Positions 34,164-43,886 of a stretch of 64,000 nucleotides of DNA are shown here, in pieces. How positions within the stretch are numbered: the first letter of the stretch is position 1; every line of letters begins with the position of its first letter. The notes beneath the pieces were generated by a model that saw only the letters and a list, made by a program, of their open reading frames with translations, was not told where the DNA came from and made no database searches. The stretch is from Alphaproteobacteria bacterium (GTDB lineage Bacteria; Pseudomonadota; Alphaproteobacteria; UBA2966), in assembly GCA_018650465.1 (NCBI GenBank), contig JABIFY010000075.1:1-64000 (forward strand), written 5' to 3'. Both the position numbers and the translations under genes were made by a program.

Positions 34164-34943
34164 TTAATCAATTTGGGATTTATCCTTGTACATCACACGA
34201 TGGCGTTGGGTGCGGACCCATTCCTCGATGTCATCCAGAGATTGATAGTTATCCATATTATATTTGCCGAAACTGGCGATCTCACCGAGGTCTTTTTTCC
34301 AGCGATCATAGGGCGGTTTGGCGGGCGGGCCGAAGCACATGATGTCGATCACGGCTATATCATCCGGCACACCCAGCAAGGGCTTCAGATCATTTTGGGC
34401 ATCTTCCTGGCCGATAGCAGTGACCCACCAGACCGCATAACCAAGCGCTGCCGCTGCCAGATGGGCTGACATGGTCGAGGCAGCCACGGATTGCAGCAAG
34501 ATACGCTGGGCATTTTGATGATACAGGTCATCAAGTTCCGAGCCATCATTCAGCACCGGAAAGGCATTCACATAACGAAAATCCGTGCAAACGGCGATCA
34601 GGCCGGGGGATGTTTTCATGCCCGCATAGTTGGGCGTCGGAAACTTCATTTTCAGTTTGGCGCGTTTGGTCGCTTCGGCAACAAAATAATCCCCAAGCTT
34701 TTCTTTCGTGTCGTCATCTTCCACCACGATATAATGCCAGGGCTGGGCATTGGCACCAGAGGGGCCTTGGCGGGCAGCTTCCAGAATCATCTCGTAATGC
34801 TCGCGCGGCACCACAAAGTCCGGATCAAAACTGCGCGTGGTGCGACGCGACAGCACCACATCCATGAATTGTTTGTAACGTTCCAGATTTTCAGGCGAAC
34901 CCGGCACCAAGGTTTCAACGTCTTTTTGCTCACGATCACTCAT
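34164..34943 (-). CDS. Nitroreductase family FMN-dependent oxidoreductase
   Basis: This 259-residue protein has the flavin-binding landmarks of the nitroreductase family: LSRRTTRSF near the N-terminus (FMN phosphate), ARQGPSGANAQPWHYIVV, and a helical LQSVAASTMSAHLAAAALG dimer segment. Members reduce nitroaromatics, enones or flavins, or dehalogenate. Its ATG at 34941-34943 overlaps the stop of the xanthine-dehydrogenase-type gene (ATGA), and AAGGGA precedes it. Translation is therefore coupled, which suggests that the two gene products work on the same compound. An upstream in-frame start at 34970 is inside the previous gene and disfavoured. Confidence 0.85.
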   Translation of the reverse strand: MSDREQKDVETLVPGSPENLERYKQFMDVVLSRRTTRSFDPDFVVPREHYEMILEAARQGPSGANAQPWHYIVVEDDDTKEKLGDYFVAEATKRAKLKMKFPTPNYAGMKTSPGLIAVCTDFRYVNAFPVLNDGSELDDLYHQNAQRILLQSVAASTMSAHLAAAALGYAVWWVTAIGQEDAQNDLKPLLGVPDDIAVIDIMCFGPPAKPPYDRWKKDLGEIASFGKYNMDNYQSLDDIEEWVRTQRHRVMYKDKSQID

Positions 34944-37249
34944 TGAATTTTTCCCTTGCAGGCTTTCCATATCTTTTCAGCGGTCCATGGCATGGATACT
35001 GAAGAATTTGGTCCGATAGCATCGACAACAGCATTCAGCGCCGCCGCCGGTGCGCCAATTGTCCCAAGCTCCCCCACGCCCTTGAAACCCATATGATTAT
35101 TGGGCGACGGCGTGTTCACACTGACATGATCAATAAAGGGGAAGTCATCTGCCTTCGGCACACTGTAATCCATCCACGAGCCGGTGATCAGCTGGCCACT
35201 TTCCTGGTCATACCGACAATCTTCCTGAAAGGCCTGCCCCAGGCCTTGGGCGATACCGCCATGCATCTGGGCCGCGACCAGGGCCGGGTTCACTTCGGTC
35301 CCCACATCAACGGCTGACGTCACCCGATCAATACGCACAAAGCCCGTGGCCGGGTCGATCTCGATCTCGCAGACAATCGCACCTTGGGGCATAGTTGCTT
35401 TCTGGTCTTCAAATTCTGACTGGGCTTCGATGCGTGATGACAGATGTGGTGGCAGGTTTTCCGCGTCGGCCAGTTTTGCCGCCAGATCATAAAGGCCGAT
35501 GGCCCGATCCGTGCCCTGAATTGTGAAACGTCCGTCGACGATCTCAATATCTTCTGTGGCCGCTTCCAGGACATGAGCGGCAGCTTCTCGCCCCTGATCA
35601 GCCGCGCGTTTGGCGGCCCGGGCCAAGGTCGCACCCGAAATCACCGTAGATGACGATCCACCCGTGCCGCCGCCCTTGGCAATCAGGGCCGTATCGCCTT
35701 CCACAACTTTTACTTCCCCATAAGGAATATCAAAGGCCTCAGCGACGATCTGGGCGAATGCCGTTTCATGGCCCTGCCCCGACGATTGTCCGCCCGCCAG
35801 CGCTGACACATGACCTTCCGCCTTGACGGTGACGGTACTTTGTTCGTCTGTAATCCCGCCCGTGCAATGCACATAGGCCGACAAGCCAATGCCACGCAAT
35901 AATCCTTTGCCTTCGCTGATCATGCGACGGGCTGCAAATCCGGACCAGTCGGCCCGATCTACGGCTGCATCCATCACGGCTTCAAAATCACCGCTTTCAT
36001 AAACCAGATGCACCGGCGTGGTGTAAGGCATGGCGCTGGCCGGGACCATATTGCGCCGGCGAATTTCCAATCGGTCGATACCTGTTTTGTCTGCCGCCAG
36101 ATCAACCACGGCCTCCAGCATTGTCATGGGGTCGGGGCCACCTGCCCCCCGGAAGGCATCCACAGGCAGCGTATTGGTAAAGACACCGCGCACCCGCAAA
36201 TCCATGGCAGGGATCGTGTAACAACCACTGGCGGCACGGCTGACACCACTGGTGGGAATGCCGGGTCCAAAGGTAGAAAGGTAGGTGCCGAGGTTGGCAA
36301 TATTATCAAACCGCACGGCAAGGAACTTGCCTTGTACGTCCAGGGCGAGGTCCACCCGGCCCGTCAGGGCGCGGGACTGAACATCCGACATCAGGCTTTC
36401 AGCCCGGTCTTGTTCCCAGCGCACAGGGCCGTTTAATTGCCGGGCTGCAAAGATGATCGCGGCCTGTTCCACATAGGCAAAATATTTCGGACCAAAGCCA
36501 CCGCCTACGTCGCCGGTCACTACACGCAGCCACGATTTTTCCTCGCCAAAAACCCTCTCGGCATACAACGTTTGCAAAAGGTGCGCCCCCTGAGAGGGAC
36601 AATAAAGGGTCATGCCATCATCTGTGGGCATCGCAATAGCCACACGTGTTTCAACCGCCGCGTAATGCAGACGGTTGCCATCATAATTGAAAGAAACAAC
36701 ATGATCTGCCGCATCAAAAGCTGCCGTCGTCGCGGCCGCATCACCGGCTCGCCAGTCATAACAAAGATTGCCAGGGGCCTGGTCCCAGACGATTGGCGCG
36801 CCGTCTTCCAGGGCAGTTGCTTCGTCCACCACACTATCGCGCTCGGCGTAATCTACAAACACAGCCTCGGCCGCGTTACGAGCTTCCAGAAGGCTATCGG
36901 CCACAACAAGAGCAACGCTTTCCCCCACATGACGCACCCTGTCAGTGGCCATGATCCGGCGCGGCGGTTCAATATTCAGATCGCCCGCATGATCCGTTAC
37001 CGGACTGATAGTTGGAATGGGGTTCAGATGGGCTGTATCTGCACCGGTAATGACGGCTCGCACGCCTGGATAACCGCTTGCGTCTTCTGTATCGATGCCA
37101 AGGATATCGGCATGGGCATAGGGGCTGCGCACAAAGATGGCAAAACACTCGCCGTCAAAATGCAGATTGCCCGTGAACGTACCCTTGCCGCGCAACAATC
37201 GGTCATCTTCCAGCCGCAGCACCGATTGCCCGATTTTACCCTTGCTCAT
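34940..37249 (-). CDS. Xanthine dehydrogenase-family molybdopterin-binding large subunit (second of two)
   Basis: At 769 residues it is a complete large subunit of the CoxL/XdhB-type molybdenum hydroxylases. The N-terminal a/b-hammerhead domain (about 18-125, RLEDDRLLRGKGTF) is followed by cofactor domains with VDAFRGAGGPDP (the CoxL active-site loop equivalent), AGGQSSGQGHETAFAQ, and GVGELGTIGAP with the catalytic Glu near residue 730. The CoxL-specific Cys loop (VAYRCSFR) is absent, so it is not a form I CO dehydrogenase. It is 48 bp after a related 771-residue subunit. No 2Fe-2S or FAD subunit is encoded anywhere in the window. Confidence 0.9.
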   Translation of the reverse strand: MSKGKIGQSVLRLEDDRLLRGKGTFTGNLHFDGECFAIFVRSPYAHADILGIDTEDASGYPGVRAVITGADTAHLNPIPTISPVTDHAGDLNIEPPRRIMATDRVRHVGESVALVVADSLLEARNAAEAVFVDYAERDSVVDEATALEDGAPIVWDQAPGNLCYDWRAGDAAATTAAFDAADHVVSFNYDGNRLHYAAVETRVAIAMPTDDGMTLYCPSQGAHLLQTLYAERVFGEEKSWLRVVTGDVGGGFGPKYFAYVEQAAIIFAARQLNGPVRWEQDRAESLMSDVQSRALTGRVDLALDVQGKFLAVRFDNIANLGTYLSTFGPGIPTSGVSRAASGCYTIPAMDLRVRGVFTNTLPVDAFRGAGGPDPMTMLEAVVDLAADKTGIDRLEIRRRNMVPASAMPYTTPVHLVYESGDFEAVMDAAVDRADWSGFAARRMISEGKGLLRGIGLSAYVHCTGGITDEQSTVTVKAEGHVSALAGGQSSGQGHETAFAQIVAEAFDIPYGEVKVVEGDTALIAKGGGTGGSSSTVISGATLARAAKRAADQGREAAAHVLEAATEDIEIVDGRFTIQGTDRAIGLYDLAAKLADAENLPPHLSSRIEAQSEFEDQKATMPQGAIVCEIEIDPATGFVRIDRVTSAVDVGTEVNPALVAAQMHGGIAQGLGQAFQEDCRYDQESGQLITGSWMDYSVPKADDFPFIDHVSVNTPSPNNHMGFKGVGELGTIGAPAAALNAVVDAIGPNSSVSMPWTAEKIWKACKGKIQ

Positions 37250-37297
37250 ACATCCACCTTTTCATTTCGATCAGAGTGCCTGTCACAGATCGGGGAA

Positions 37298-39613
37298 TCA
37301 ATTGTTTGATTCTGATTTTGCCAAAATGTGCCAGATTTTTTCCGCTGTTACAGGCATATCCAATTCGTGAATACCGTAAGGTTCAAGGGCATCCAGAATG
37401 GCATCCATGACACAAGGCAAGGCCCCGGTTGTGCCTGCTTCGCCACAGCCTTTGACGCCAAGCTGGTTGGTTGTCGCGGGACTGGGGCAATCGGCGACGA
37501 CAAATGACGGCATGTTGTCGGCCCTAGGCATGGCGTAATCCATAAAAGAGCCCGTCAGCAGTTGTCCGGTTTGGTCGTAGTGGATGTTTTCCAACAAAAT
37601 CTGGCTGGCCCCCTGAACGATGCCGCCATGGACCTGGCCTTCGACAATCACAGGGTTGAGCCTGTTGCCAAAATCATCCACGGCTGTGTAACGGTCGAGG
37701 CGGATGGCACCCGTGTCCGGATCAATTTCAACTTCACAAATATGGCAACCATTGGGGTAGGTGGCCGACGGTGTATCGATCAGTAGATTTGCGTCCAAAC
37801 TGTCCGGCAATCCCGTGGGCCAGTTGGTCTGGTTGCGACCCATTGAGACAAGCGCCAGCAATTCAATGTCCCGGTCGGTTCCGCTAACCATAAATCTGCC
37901 TTGTGCGAATTCAATATCCTCCACGGCGGCTTCCAGGACATGGCCTGCCCATTGCTTGCCTTTTTCGATGACTTCGTCGGCAGCCTGACTGAAGGCTGTG
38001 CCGGAATTGATGGTTGATTTCGATCCGGTTGTGCCGAAGCTACCGGAGATATCATCGCTGTCACCCTGGACCAGATCAAACAAATCATCTGGCACGGCAA
38101 AAACATCAGAAACAATTTTACCGTATGTCGTCGCATGCCCCTGCCCTTGATCCAGCGTGCCCGTGACCAATGTGATGCGCCCGTCGTCGGTGAAGCGGAT
38201 TTTCCCTGTTTCCATGCTCGGTGAGCCCGTTGCTTTGAGATAGCAGATCAGGCCCCGACCCCTGATTTTACCCCGTGCCGTGCTGGCTGTTTTTCTAGCC
38301 GCAAACCCTTCGTGATCGGCTTGCGCCAACGCCTTGTCCAACACGGCTTCAAAATTACCGCTGTCATAGGTGGCGCCAGATGCCGATTTCCAGGGTATCT
38401 GATCTGGTTTGACCATGTTCTGACGACGCAGATCGACAGGATCCCGGCCCAGCATCCGGGCCGCGGCTCGAACCAGGCGTTCCATCACCAGAATACCTTC
38501 TGGCTGACCGGCCCCGCGATAGGGCGTGATCGGCAGTTTGTTGGTCAAGACGCAACGGGTGCGAACAGAAATCGCAGGCGTTTTATAAAGGCTGGTGGCG
38601 CTGGTCATCAAACTGTAGGTGTGCAGAGACGGTGCCCAGGTGCCAACATGCGCCCCCATGTCACTGAAGCCATCAATGCGGACAGCAAGAAAATTCCCGG
38701 CGTCGTCCAGCGCCAGTTCAGCTGTGCCCTGCCAATCGCGGGCCTGAAAATCTGAGAGAAAACTTTCACTGCGATCATCCCGCCAGCGCACGGGACGGCC
38801 AAGGTCGCGGGCAGCATGAAGCAACAAGACAGGCTCCCCATGATATTGGGCTTTGAGGCCGAAGCCGCCACCGACATTTCCCGAAATCACGCGCAGTTTT
38901 TCTGCTGGCAGTTTCATCACGCCGGCCAGCATGCGATGCATGTCCCAGACGCCTTGCGTCGCCATGTGCAGGGTCAGGCGTCCGGATGCTACATCAATGA
39001 AGGCCGCACCACAGCGAGGCTCCATGGTGGCAACCGCCAGACGACTGACGTCAATTTCAACTTTGGCAATATGGGCCGCAGCGGCGAAGGCAGCCTCGAC
39101 CTGATCGACCTCGCCCCCTTGCCAGTCGAGGCAAAGGTTGCTCTTGCGTCCGTGTAACAATGGGGCACCTTCGACGAGGGCCTGCTCCGCCTTTATCACT
39201 ACCGGCAGCGCTTCGACATCGAATTCAATCAGATCAGCCGCATCGCGCGCCTGGTTCCGGGCTTCTGCCACCACAAAGGCTACAGCCTCCCCCACATGGC
39301 GCACACGGTCCTTCGCCAGGGCAAACCGGTCTGGCACAAAGGGGGCGGAGCCATCCTGGTTTTTGATCGGGATATCGAAGGGAAAAGATGCGTACCCAGC
39401 CGCCGCCAAATCAGGATAAGTATAAATCGCCAGAACGCCTGGTTGCCTGCAGGCCGTCTCCACATCTAGCTTCCGAATAATGCCGTGGGCGTAAGGGCTT
39501 CGAAAGACAACGCCGTGCGCTTCGCCTTCAAACGGTACATCGTCCGTATAGCACCCCTGCCCCCGCAACAAGCGATCGTCTTCTCCCCTGATATCAGAAG
39601 CAGGGTTCGTCAT
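37298..39613 (-). CDS. Xanthine dehydrogenase-family molybdopterin-binding large subunit (first of two)
   Basis: At 771 residues it has the same architecture as the downstream gene: GEDDRLLRGQGCYTDD at the N-terminus, ITPYRGAGQPEG at the active-site loop, TLDQGQGHATTYGK, and GVKGCGEAGTTGALP with the catalytic Glu near residue 732. The two subunits are homologous but clearly diverged and are not a recent duplication. In typical operons one such subunit is accompanied by a 2Fe-2S and an FAD subunit. Here it is preceded, after five bases, by an IlvD/EDD dehydratase instead. The two may form a heteromer, or each may borrow small subunits from elsewhere. Substrates could be aldehydes or N-heterocycles. 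Confidence 0.9.
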   Translation of the reverse strand: MTNPASDIRGEDDRLLRGQGCYTDDVPFEGEAHGVVFRSPYAHGIIRKLDVETACRQPGVLAIYTYPDLAAAGYASFPFDIPIKNQDGSAPFVPDRFALAKDRVRHVGEAVAFVVAEARNQARDAADLIEFDVEALPVVIKAEQALVEGAPLLHGRKSNLCLDWQGGEVDQVEAAFAAAAHIAKVEIDVSRLAVATMEPRCGAAFIDVASGRLTLHMATQGVWDMHRMLAGVMKLPAEKLRVISGNVGGGFGLKAQYHGEPVLLLHAARDLGRPVRWRDDRSESFLSDFQARDWQGTAELALDDAGNFLAVRIDGFSDMGAHVGTWAPSLHTYSLMTSATSLYKTPAISVRTRCVLTNKLPITPYRGAGQPEGILVMERLVRAAARMLGRDPVDLRRQNMVKPDQIPWKSASGATYDSGNFEAVLDKALAQADHEGFAARKTASTARGKIRGRGLICYLKATGSPSMETGKIRFTDDGRITLVTGTLDQGQGHATTYGKIVSDVFAVPDDLFDLVQGDSDDISGSFGTTGSKSTINSGTAFSQAADEVIEKGKQWAGHVLEAAVEDIEFAQGRFMVSGTDRDIELLALVSMGRNQTNWPTGLPDSLDANLLIDTPSATYPNGCHICEVEIDPDTGAIRLDRYTAVDDFGNRLNPVIVEGQVHGGIVQGASQILLENIHYDQTGQLLTGSFMDYAMPRADNMPSFVVADCPSPATTNQLGVKGCGEAGTTGALPCVMDAILDALEPYGIHELDMPVTAEKIWHILAKSESNN

Positions 39614-39618
39614 GTGGA

Positions 39619-41349
39619 TTAATGAATTTCCGGTTCCGGTACTTCTTCTTCACCGGTTTCCAGATAATCAAAGTCACAGCCCAGATGAGCCTGGGTGACA
39701 TGGGCCGCGTACATGGCCCCAAAGCCGCGTGGATAAATCGGTTTAGGCTGGACCCAGGCGGCCTTTCGCCTTGCCAGTTCTTCATCACTGACTTTCAGTT
39801 CCAGAATACGTTTTTCCACATCCAACTGGATCATGTCGCCATTTTCTACCAAAGCCAGCGGCCCACCGACAAAGCTTTCCGGGGAGACGTGCAGCACACA
39901 GGTGCCGTAGGACGTGCCGCTCATGCGTGCGTCGGAAATACGCACCATGTCACGCACGCCTTGCTCAAGTAACTTCTTTGGCAAGGGCAGCTGGCCCCAT
40001 TCCGGCATGCCTGGTCCGCCCAGAGGCCCGGCATGTTTCAGGACCAGAACACTGTCTGCAGTAACCTCCAGATCGGGATCGTCGATGCGGGCGGCCATAT
40101 CGTTGTAATCGGCAAAAACCACGGCGGGACCTTCGTGTGACCATAGGTCAGGTTCGGCAGCCGAAGCTTTAATGACTGCACCATCGGGGGCCAGATTGCC
40201 GCGTAGAACCGCAGTTGATCCCGCTTGGGAGACGGCATTTTCGGGCGTGCGAATAACGTCTTCGTGGTAGACAGCGGAATCGCCCTGGTTGTCGCCCAGG
40301 GTTTTTCCGTTGACCGTGATGCAACTGAAATCAAGGTGGTCTTTCATCACCGACATCAGGCCACGCAGGCCACCGGCATAATAAAAATCTTCCATCAGAT
40401 ATTTACCCGAGGGCCGGATGTTGGCCAGCACCGGCACGGTCTCCGAAATTTCATCAAAGCGGTCGATGGAAAGATCAATGCCTGCCCGTCGGGCCATGGC
40501 CACCAGATGCACGATGGCATTGGTTGAGCCACCCAGGGCCATATCCACCGCAATGGCATTGTCAAATGCCGCTGCCGTCAAAATGTCTGAGGGTTTCAGG
40601 TCTTCCCAAACCATATCCACCACACGCCGACCACTGGCTGCTGCCATGCGGCTGTGGTTGCTGTCGGGGGCCGGAATGGATGAGGCACCGGGCAAGGTCA
40701 TGCCGAGGGCTTCCGCCAGAGACATCATCGTCGCCGCTGTGCCCATGGTCATGCAGGTGCCAGGAGAGCGGGCAATACCGCCTTCGATTTCGCCCCAGTC
40801 ATCTTCCGTGATATTGCCTGCCCTTAATTCAGCCCAGTATTTCCACGTGTCCGACCCCGATCCCAGGGTTTCGCCGCGCCAGTTGCCGCGCAGCATGGGG
40901 CCGGCAGGCACATAGATCGAGGGCAAGTTCATGCTGACCGCGCCCATGATCATGGCCGGTGTTGTTTTGTCACAGCCCCCCAACAGAATCACACCATCGA
41001 TGGGATGAGAGCGAATAAGTTCTTCTGTCTCCATGGCCAGAAAGTTCCGGTACATCATGGTCGTGGGTTTGACGTAAGGTTCGGACAGGGACATGGCGGG
41101 CAGTTCCACAGGGAAGCCGCCCGCCTGATAAACACCGCGTTTGATTTCTTCTACCCTCTGCGGGAAGTGACTGTGGCAGGGGTTGATGTCGCTCCAGGTG
41201 TTGATGATTGCAATGACCGGCTTGCCGCCAAAATCATTTTCGTCATAGCCCATCTGTTTGGCCCGTGACCGGTGCCCGAAGGAGCGCATGTCCTGCACGC
41301 CATACCAACGAAAGCTTCTTAATTCTTCAGGTGTCTTCTTCTTTACCAC
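39619..41349 (-). CDS. IlvD/EDD family dehydratase, paralogue 2
   Basis: This is a full-length 576-residue dehydratase. The 2Fe-2S ligands are at Cys58 (INPCHSH), Cys126 (GGCDKTTPA, with Lys128) and Cys199 (GTCMTMGT), and DARMSGTSYG is in the C-terminal part. The N-terminal region with GYDENDFGGKPVIAIINTW differs from paralogues 1 and 3 and marks a separate subgroup of sugar-acid dehydratases whose substrates are mostly untested. Unlike the other two copies, it is embedded in an acyl-CoA/molybdenum-hydroxylase operon: 64 bp after the CoA ligase and five bases before a xanthine-dehydrogenase-type subunit. Its substrate may therefore be a hydroxylated carboxylate rather than a sugar acid. Confidence 0.88.
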   Translation of the reverse strand: MVKKKTPEELRSFRWYGVQDMRSFGHRSRAKQMGYDENDFGGKPVIAIINTWSDINPCHSHFPQRVEEIKRGVYQAGGFPVELPAMSLSEPYVKPTTMMYRNFLAMETEELIRSHPIDGVILLGGCDKTTPAMIMGAVSMNLPSIYVPAGPMLRGNWRGETLGSGSDTWKYWAELRAGNITEDDWGEIEGGIARSPGTCMTMGTAATMMSLAEALGMTLPGASSIPAPDSNHSRMAAASGRRVVDMVWEDLKPSDILTAAAFDNAIAVDMALGGSTNAIVHLVAMARRAGIDLSIDRFDEISETVPVLANIRPSGKYLMEDFYYAGGLRGLMSVMKDHLDFSCITVNGKTLGDNQGDSAVYHEDVIRTPENAVSQAGSTAVLRGNLAPDGAVIKASAAEPDLWSHEGPAVVFADYNDMAARIDDPDLEVTADSVLVLKHAGPLGGPGMPEWGQLPLPKKLLEQGVRDMVRISDARMSGTSYGTCVLHVSPESFVGGPLALVENGDMIQLDVEKRILELKVSDEELARRKAAWVQPKPIYPRGFGAMYAAHVTQAHLGCDFDYLETGEEEVPEPEIH

Positions 41350-41413
41350 TTGATGTTTCTCCGGCCTTTAAAGTTTGTATTGAACATTCAGGTGCGGGTC
41401 ATGAGAGCGCAGG

Positions 41414-42961
41414 TCATGATAATGCAGGGCCTGGGAATTGCTCGCGCAAAACCCGTTTCAGCGGTTTACCCGTAGGATTACGGGGAATGACATCAATAAA
41501 TGCCACACCCTTGGGGGCCTTAAAGGACGCCATTTTGCCGTCGCAATATTTCATGATTTCTGCTTCGGTGGTGCTGTCATCTTTACGCACAACAACAGCA
41601 AACGTGCTTTCACCCCAGATCTCGCTGGGCTGGCCGATTACAGCAACATCGGCAACGCCATCATGCTGCAACAGTACATTTTCAATTTCCGCCGGATAGA
41701 CATTTTCACCACCCGATATGACCATGTCCTTGATTCGATCATGCATGGTGACGAAACCGTCCTTGTCCATGATGGCCACATCGCCCGTATGCAACCAGCC
41801 ATCGCGCAGGGTTTCAGCCGTGGCATCCGGTCTGTTCCAGTAACCAATCATATTATGATCGCCACGCAACAAGATCTGGCCCGGCTCACCTGGGGGCACA
41901 TCATTCAGGTCATCATCAACAACCCGCACATCCGTCATCATATAACCTCGCCCGGTGGAACCGGCCCGTTCAATGGCATCTTTACCACCGATATAACAAC
42001 CAGGCCCGCCCGTTTCGGTCATGCCATAGACTTGCTCAATTTCAATTCCATAAGCCTTGTATTTTTCGATCAGGGTGGCCGGGACAGGAGACGCCCCACT
42101 GAGGATATTGCGTAAAGCAGATAAATCGCGCTTGTCAAAGTCAGGTACAGTCAGCATGAAATTCAGCATGGCTGGAACTGCCAAGGTTGTGGCAATTCTT
42201 TCTTTTTCAATGACATCCCACATGGCCACAGGATCAAACTGGCGCATCAATACCACACTGGTGCCGCAATGCATGGCACTGATGATCGGCGTCAGTGCCC
42301 CCACATGGAACAGCGGCAGGACGATCAAATAACGATCCCGCGGCCCCAGATCCATTGTTGTCAGGACATTATTTTGCGCGCCGAAAATCGTGTTGTGTGT
42401 GTGCATAACCCCCTTCGGCAATCCGGTCGTGCCTGAGGTATACATAATGAACATCAAATCATCATTGTCGGAAGGGCAGTCCGGCTCGGCTGTATCACCC
42501 TCGCTGATCAGACTGTCATAAGGATCAGCCCAGACCTGGCGCTTATCTGCTGGTCCGACTTCAATCCAGTTGGTGATGTCTGTCGCCGCGCCTCCCCTGT
42601 CATGAAGATCTGCGACGGCGTCAATGAATTCCACCCCATAGATCAGGCTGGTCGCACCACAATCCTTGAGAATAAAGGCAAGCTCGTCCGCCACCAGTCG
42701 CCAGTTCAAGGGCACGGCCACCGCACCAAGCTTCGCCGCAGCATAAAATGTATCGATGAATTCGATGCCGTTAAACAAGAGCATTGCCACCCTGTCGCCC
42801 CGCTTCACACCCCGAGCCGCCAGGGAATGCCCAAGCGCATTAATACGTTCATTCACCTGGGCGTAGGAAAACCGTTGGTCTTTGGCAAGGTCAACAATGG
42901 CTTCGACATCCGGCGTGATATAGGCCCGGCGACGAAATAGTTCGCCTAGATTTTTGTTCAA
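41414..42961 (-). CDS. AMP-dependent acyl-CoA synthetase/ligase
   Basis: At 515 residues it has the ANL-superfamily plan: P-loop YTSGTTGLPKG near residues 171-181, the YGMTETGG motif, TGDVAIMDKDGF, and the hinge DRIKDMVISGGENVYP leading to the mobile C-terminal domain with the adenylation lysine in NPTGKPLKR. It converts a carboxylic acid to its CoA thioester through an acyl-AMP. The substrate is uncertain; medium-chain or aromatic acids are usual in this branch. It follows the enoyl-CoA hydratase gene after 20 bp, so activation and hydration of the same acid is a reasonable inference. Confidence 0.9.
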   Translation of the reverse strand: MNKNLGELFRRRAYITPDVEAIVDLAKDQRFSYAQVNERINALGHSLAARGVKRGDRVAMLLFNGIEFIDTFYAAAKLGAVAVPLNWRLVADELAFILKDCGATSLIYGVEFIDAVADLHDRGGAATDITNWIEVGPADKRQVWADPYDSLISEGDTAEPDCPSDNDDLMFIMYTSGTTGLPKGVMHTHNTIFGAQNNVLTTMDLGPRDRYLIVLPLFHVGALTPIISAMHCGTSVVLMRQFDPVAMWDVIEKERIATTLAVPAMLNFMLTVPDFDKRDLSALRNILSGASPVPATLIEKYKAYGIEIEQVYGMTETGGPGCYIGGKDAIERAGSTGRGYMMTDVRVVDDDLNDVPPGEPGQILLRGDHNMIGYWNRPDATAETLRDGWLHTGDVAIMDKDGFVTMHDRIKDMVISGGENVYPAEIENVLLQHDGVADVAVIGQPSEIWGESTFAVVVRKDDSTTEAEIMKYCDGKMASFKAPKGVAFIDVIPRNPTGKPLKRVLREQFPGPALS

Positions 42962-42981
42962 GATAGCATCCCCGTTTTTTC

Positions 42982-43770
42982 TTATTCACCGGTGTATTTT
43001 GGTTCCCGCTTTTCCAGGAACGCCTTCACACCCTCATTGTAGTCATCTCCACTCTGGGCCAGCGCGTACTGATCATAATCACTATGGCTGGCGACATGCG
43101 ACAGCGCATTGGCATAGGCATTGATATCCTGCTTGCACATCCGTAAAGCCACCGGTGGCAGGGACGCTGCGCGTTCAGCCATTGCCATCGCAGCATCCAG
43201 TGTCGTGCCATCAGCAACCGCTTCGTCGGCAAAACCCCAGTCGACAGCGCGGTCGGCCATAATCTTTTCAGCCAGAATAACAATTCGTTTGGCTCGGGCC
43301 GGGCCAACCAGATTGGTGATCCGTGGCACGGATCCCCAGCTCATATTCATCCCGCGTTCAATTTCCGGCACATACATCCCCGAAGACTTGCCAATAATCC
43401 GCAGATCCGTCGCCACAGAAAGCGCCACACCACCACCGACGCACCAGCCTTCCATGGCCGATATCGTCAGCGCCTGAATTTCTTCCCAGGCCCGGCACAT
43501 GCGAGCCCCTGTCATCAGTCCCAATCGGCGCTCAGCCAGACCGGCCTCCCGGATGGCGGCCATTTCCGTATCTTTCAGATCGGCCCCCATAGTGAAGTGA
43601 TCAGGCCGACCGGTCAGGATAACGGCGGACGTTTCAAAATCATTATCAAAGGACCGGGCGACCTCAGTGAGTTCTCGCAACAGCTCAATTGACAATGCAT
43701 TGGCCGCAAAGCCCCGGTCAAAGCGCACAATGGCAATGCGTCCCTGTTTTTCGATTGTGACGTATTTCAT
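42982..43770 (-). CDS. Enoyl-CoA hydratase/isomerase family protein
   Basis: This 262-residue crotonase-fold protein has oxyanion-hole segments HFTMGADLK and EGWCVGGGVALS. The acidic residue expected in the second helix region is present as Glu in PEIERGMNMSWG. It may be a hydratase, isomerase or hydrolase; single acidic residues do not settle this. The ATG at 43768-43770 has GGGAGG five bases upstream; a start four codons further upstream lacks such a site. It is the first gene of the long minus-strand run that reaches 32124 and is divergent from the aldo/keto reductase. Confidence 0.87.
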   Translation of the reverse strand: MKYVTIEKQGRIAIVRFDRGFAANALSIELLRELTEVARSFDNDFETSAVILTGRPDHFTMGADLKDTEMAAIREAGLAERRLGLMTGARMCRAWEEIQALTISAMEGWCVGGGVALSVATDLRIIGKSSGMYVPEIERGMNMSWGSVPRITNLVGPARAKRIVILAEKIMADRAVDWGFADEAVADGTTLDAAMAMAERAASLPPVALRMCKQDINAYANALSHVASHSDYDQYALAQSGDDYNEGVKAFLEKREPKYTGE

Positions 43771-43886
43771 AAGACCTCCCAAGTCGGAACCTTATCAAAC
43801 ACCATATGACCCAGACGAACCAGCCTGTAAGCCAATCATTGGCAACCTAATGGTTAATATGCCAGGCTGGCCCGACAGGGGGAGAT

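Noticed and set aside
36437-37309. 290-residue plus-strand reading frame
   Set aside because: It is antisense to the second xanthine-dehydrogenase-type subunit; long shadows are expected from its codon bias.
34940-39613. Aerobic CO dehydrogenase (CoxL) genes
   Set aside because: Neither subunit has the CoxL-type Cys-containing active-site loop, and CoxM/CoxS genes are absent; only general xanthine-dehydrogenase-family membership is supported.
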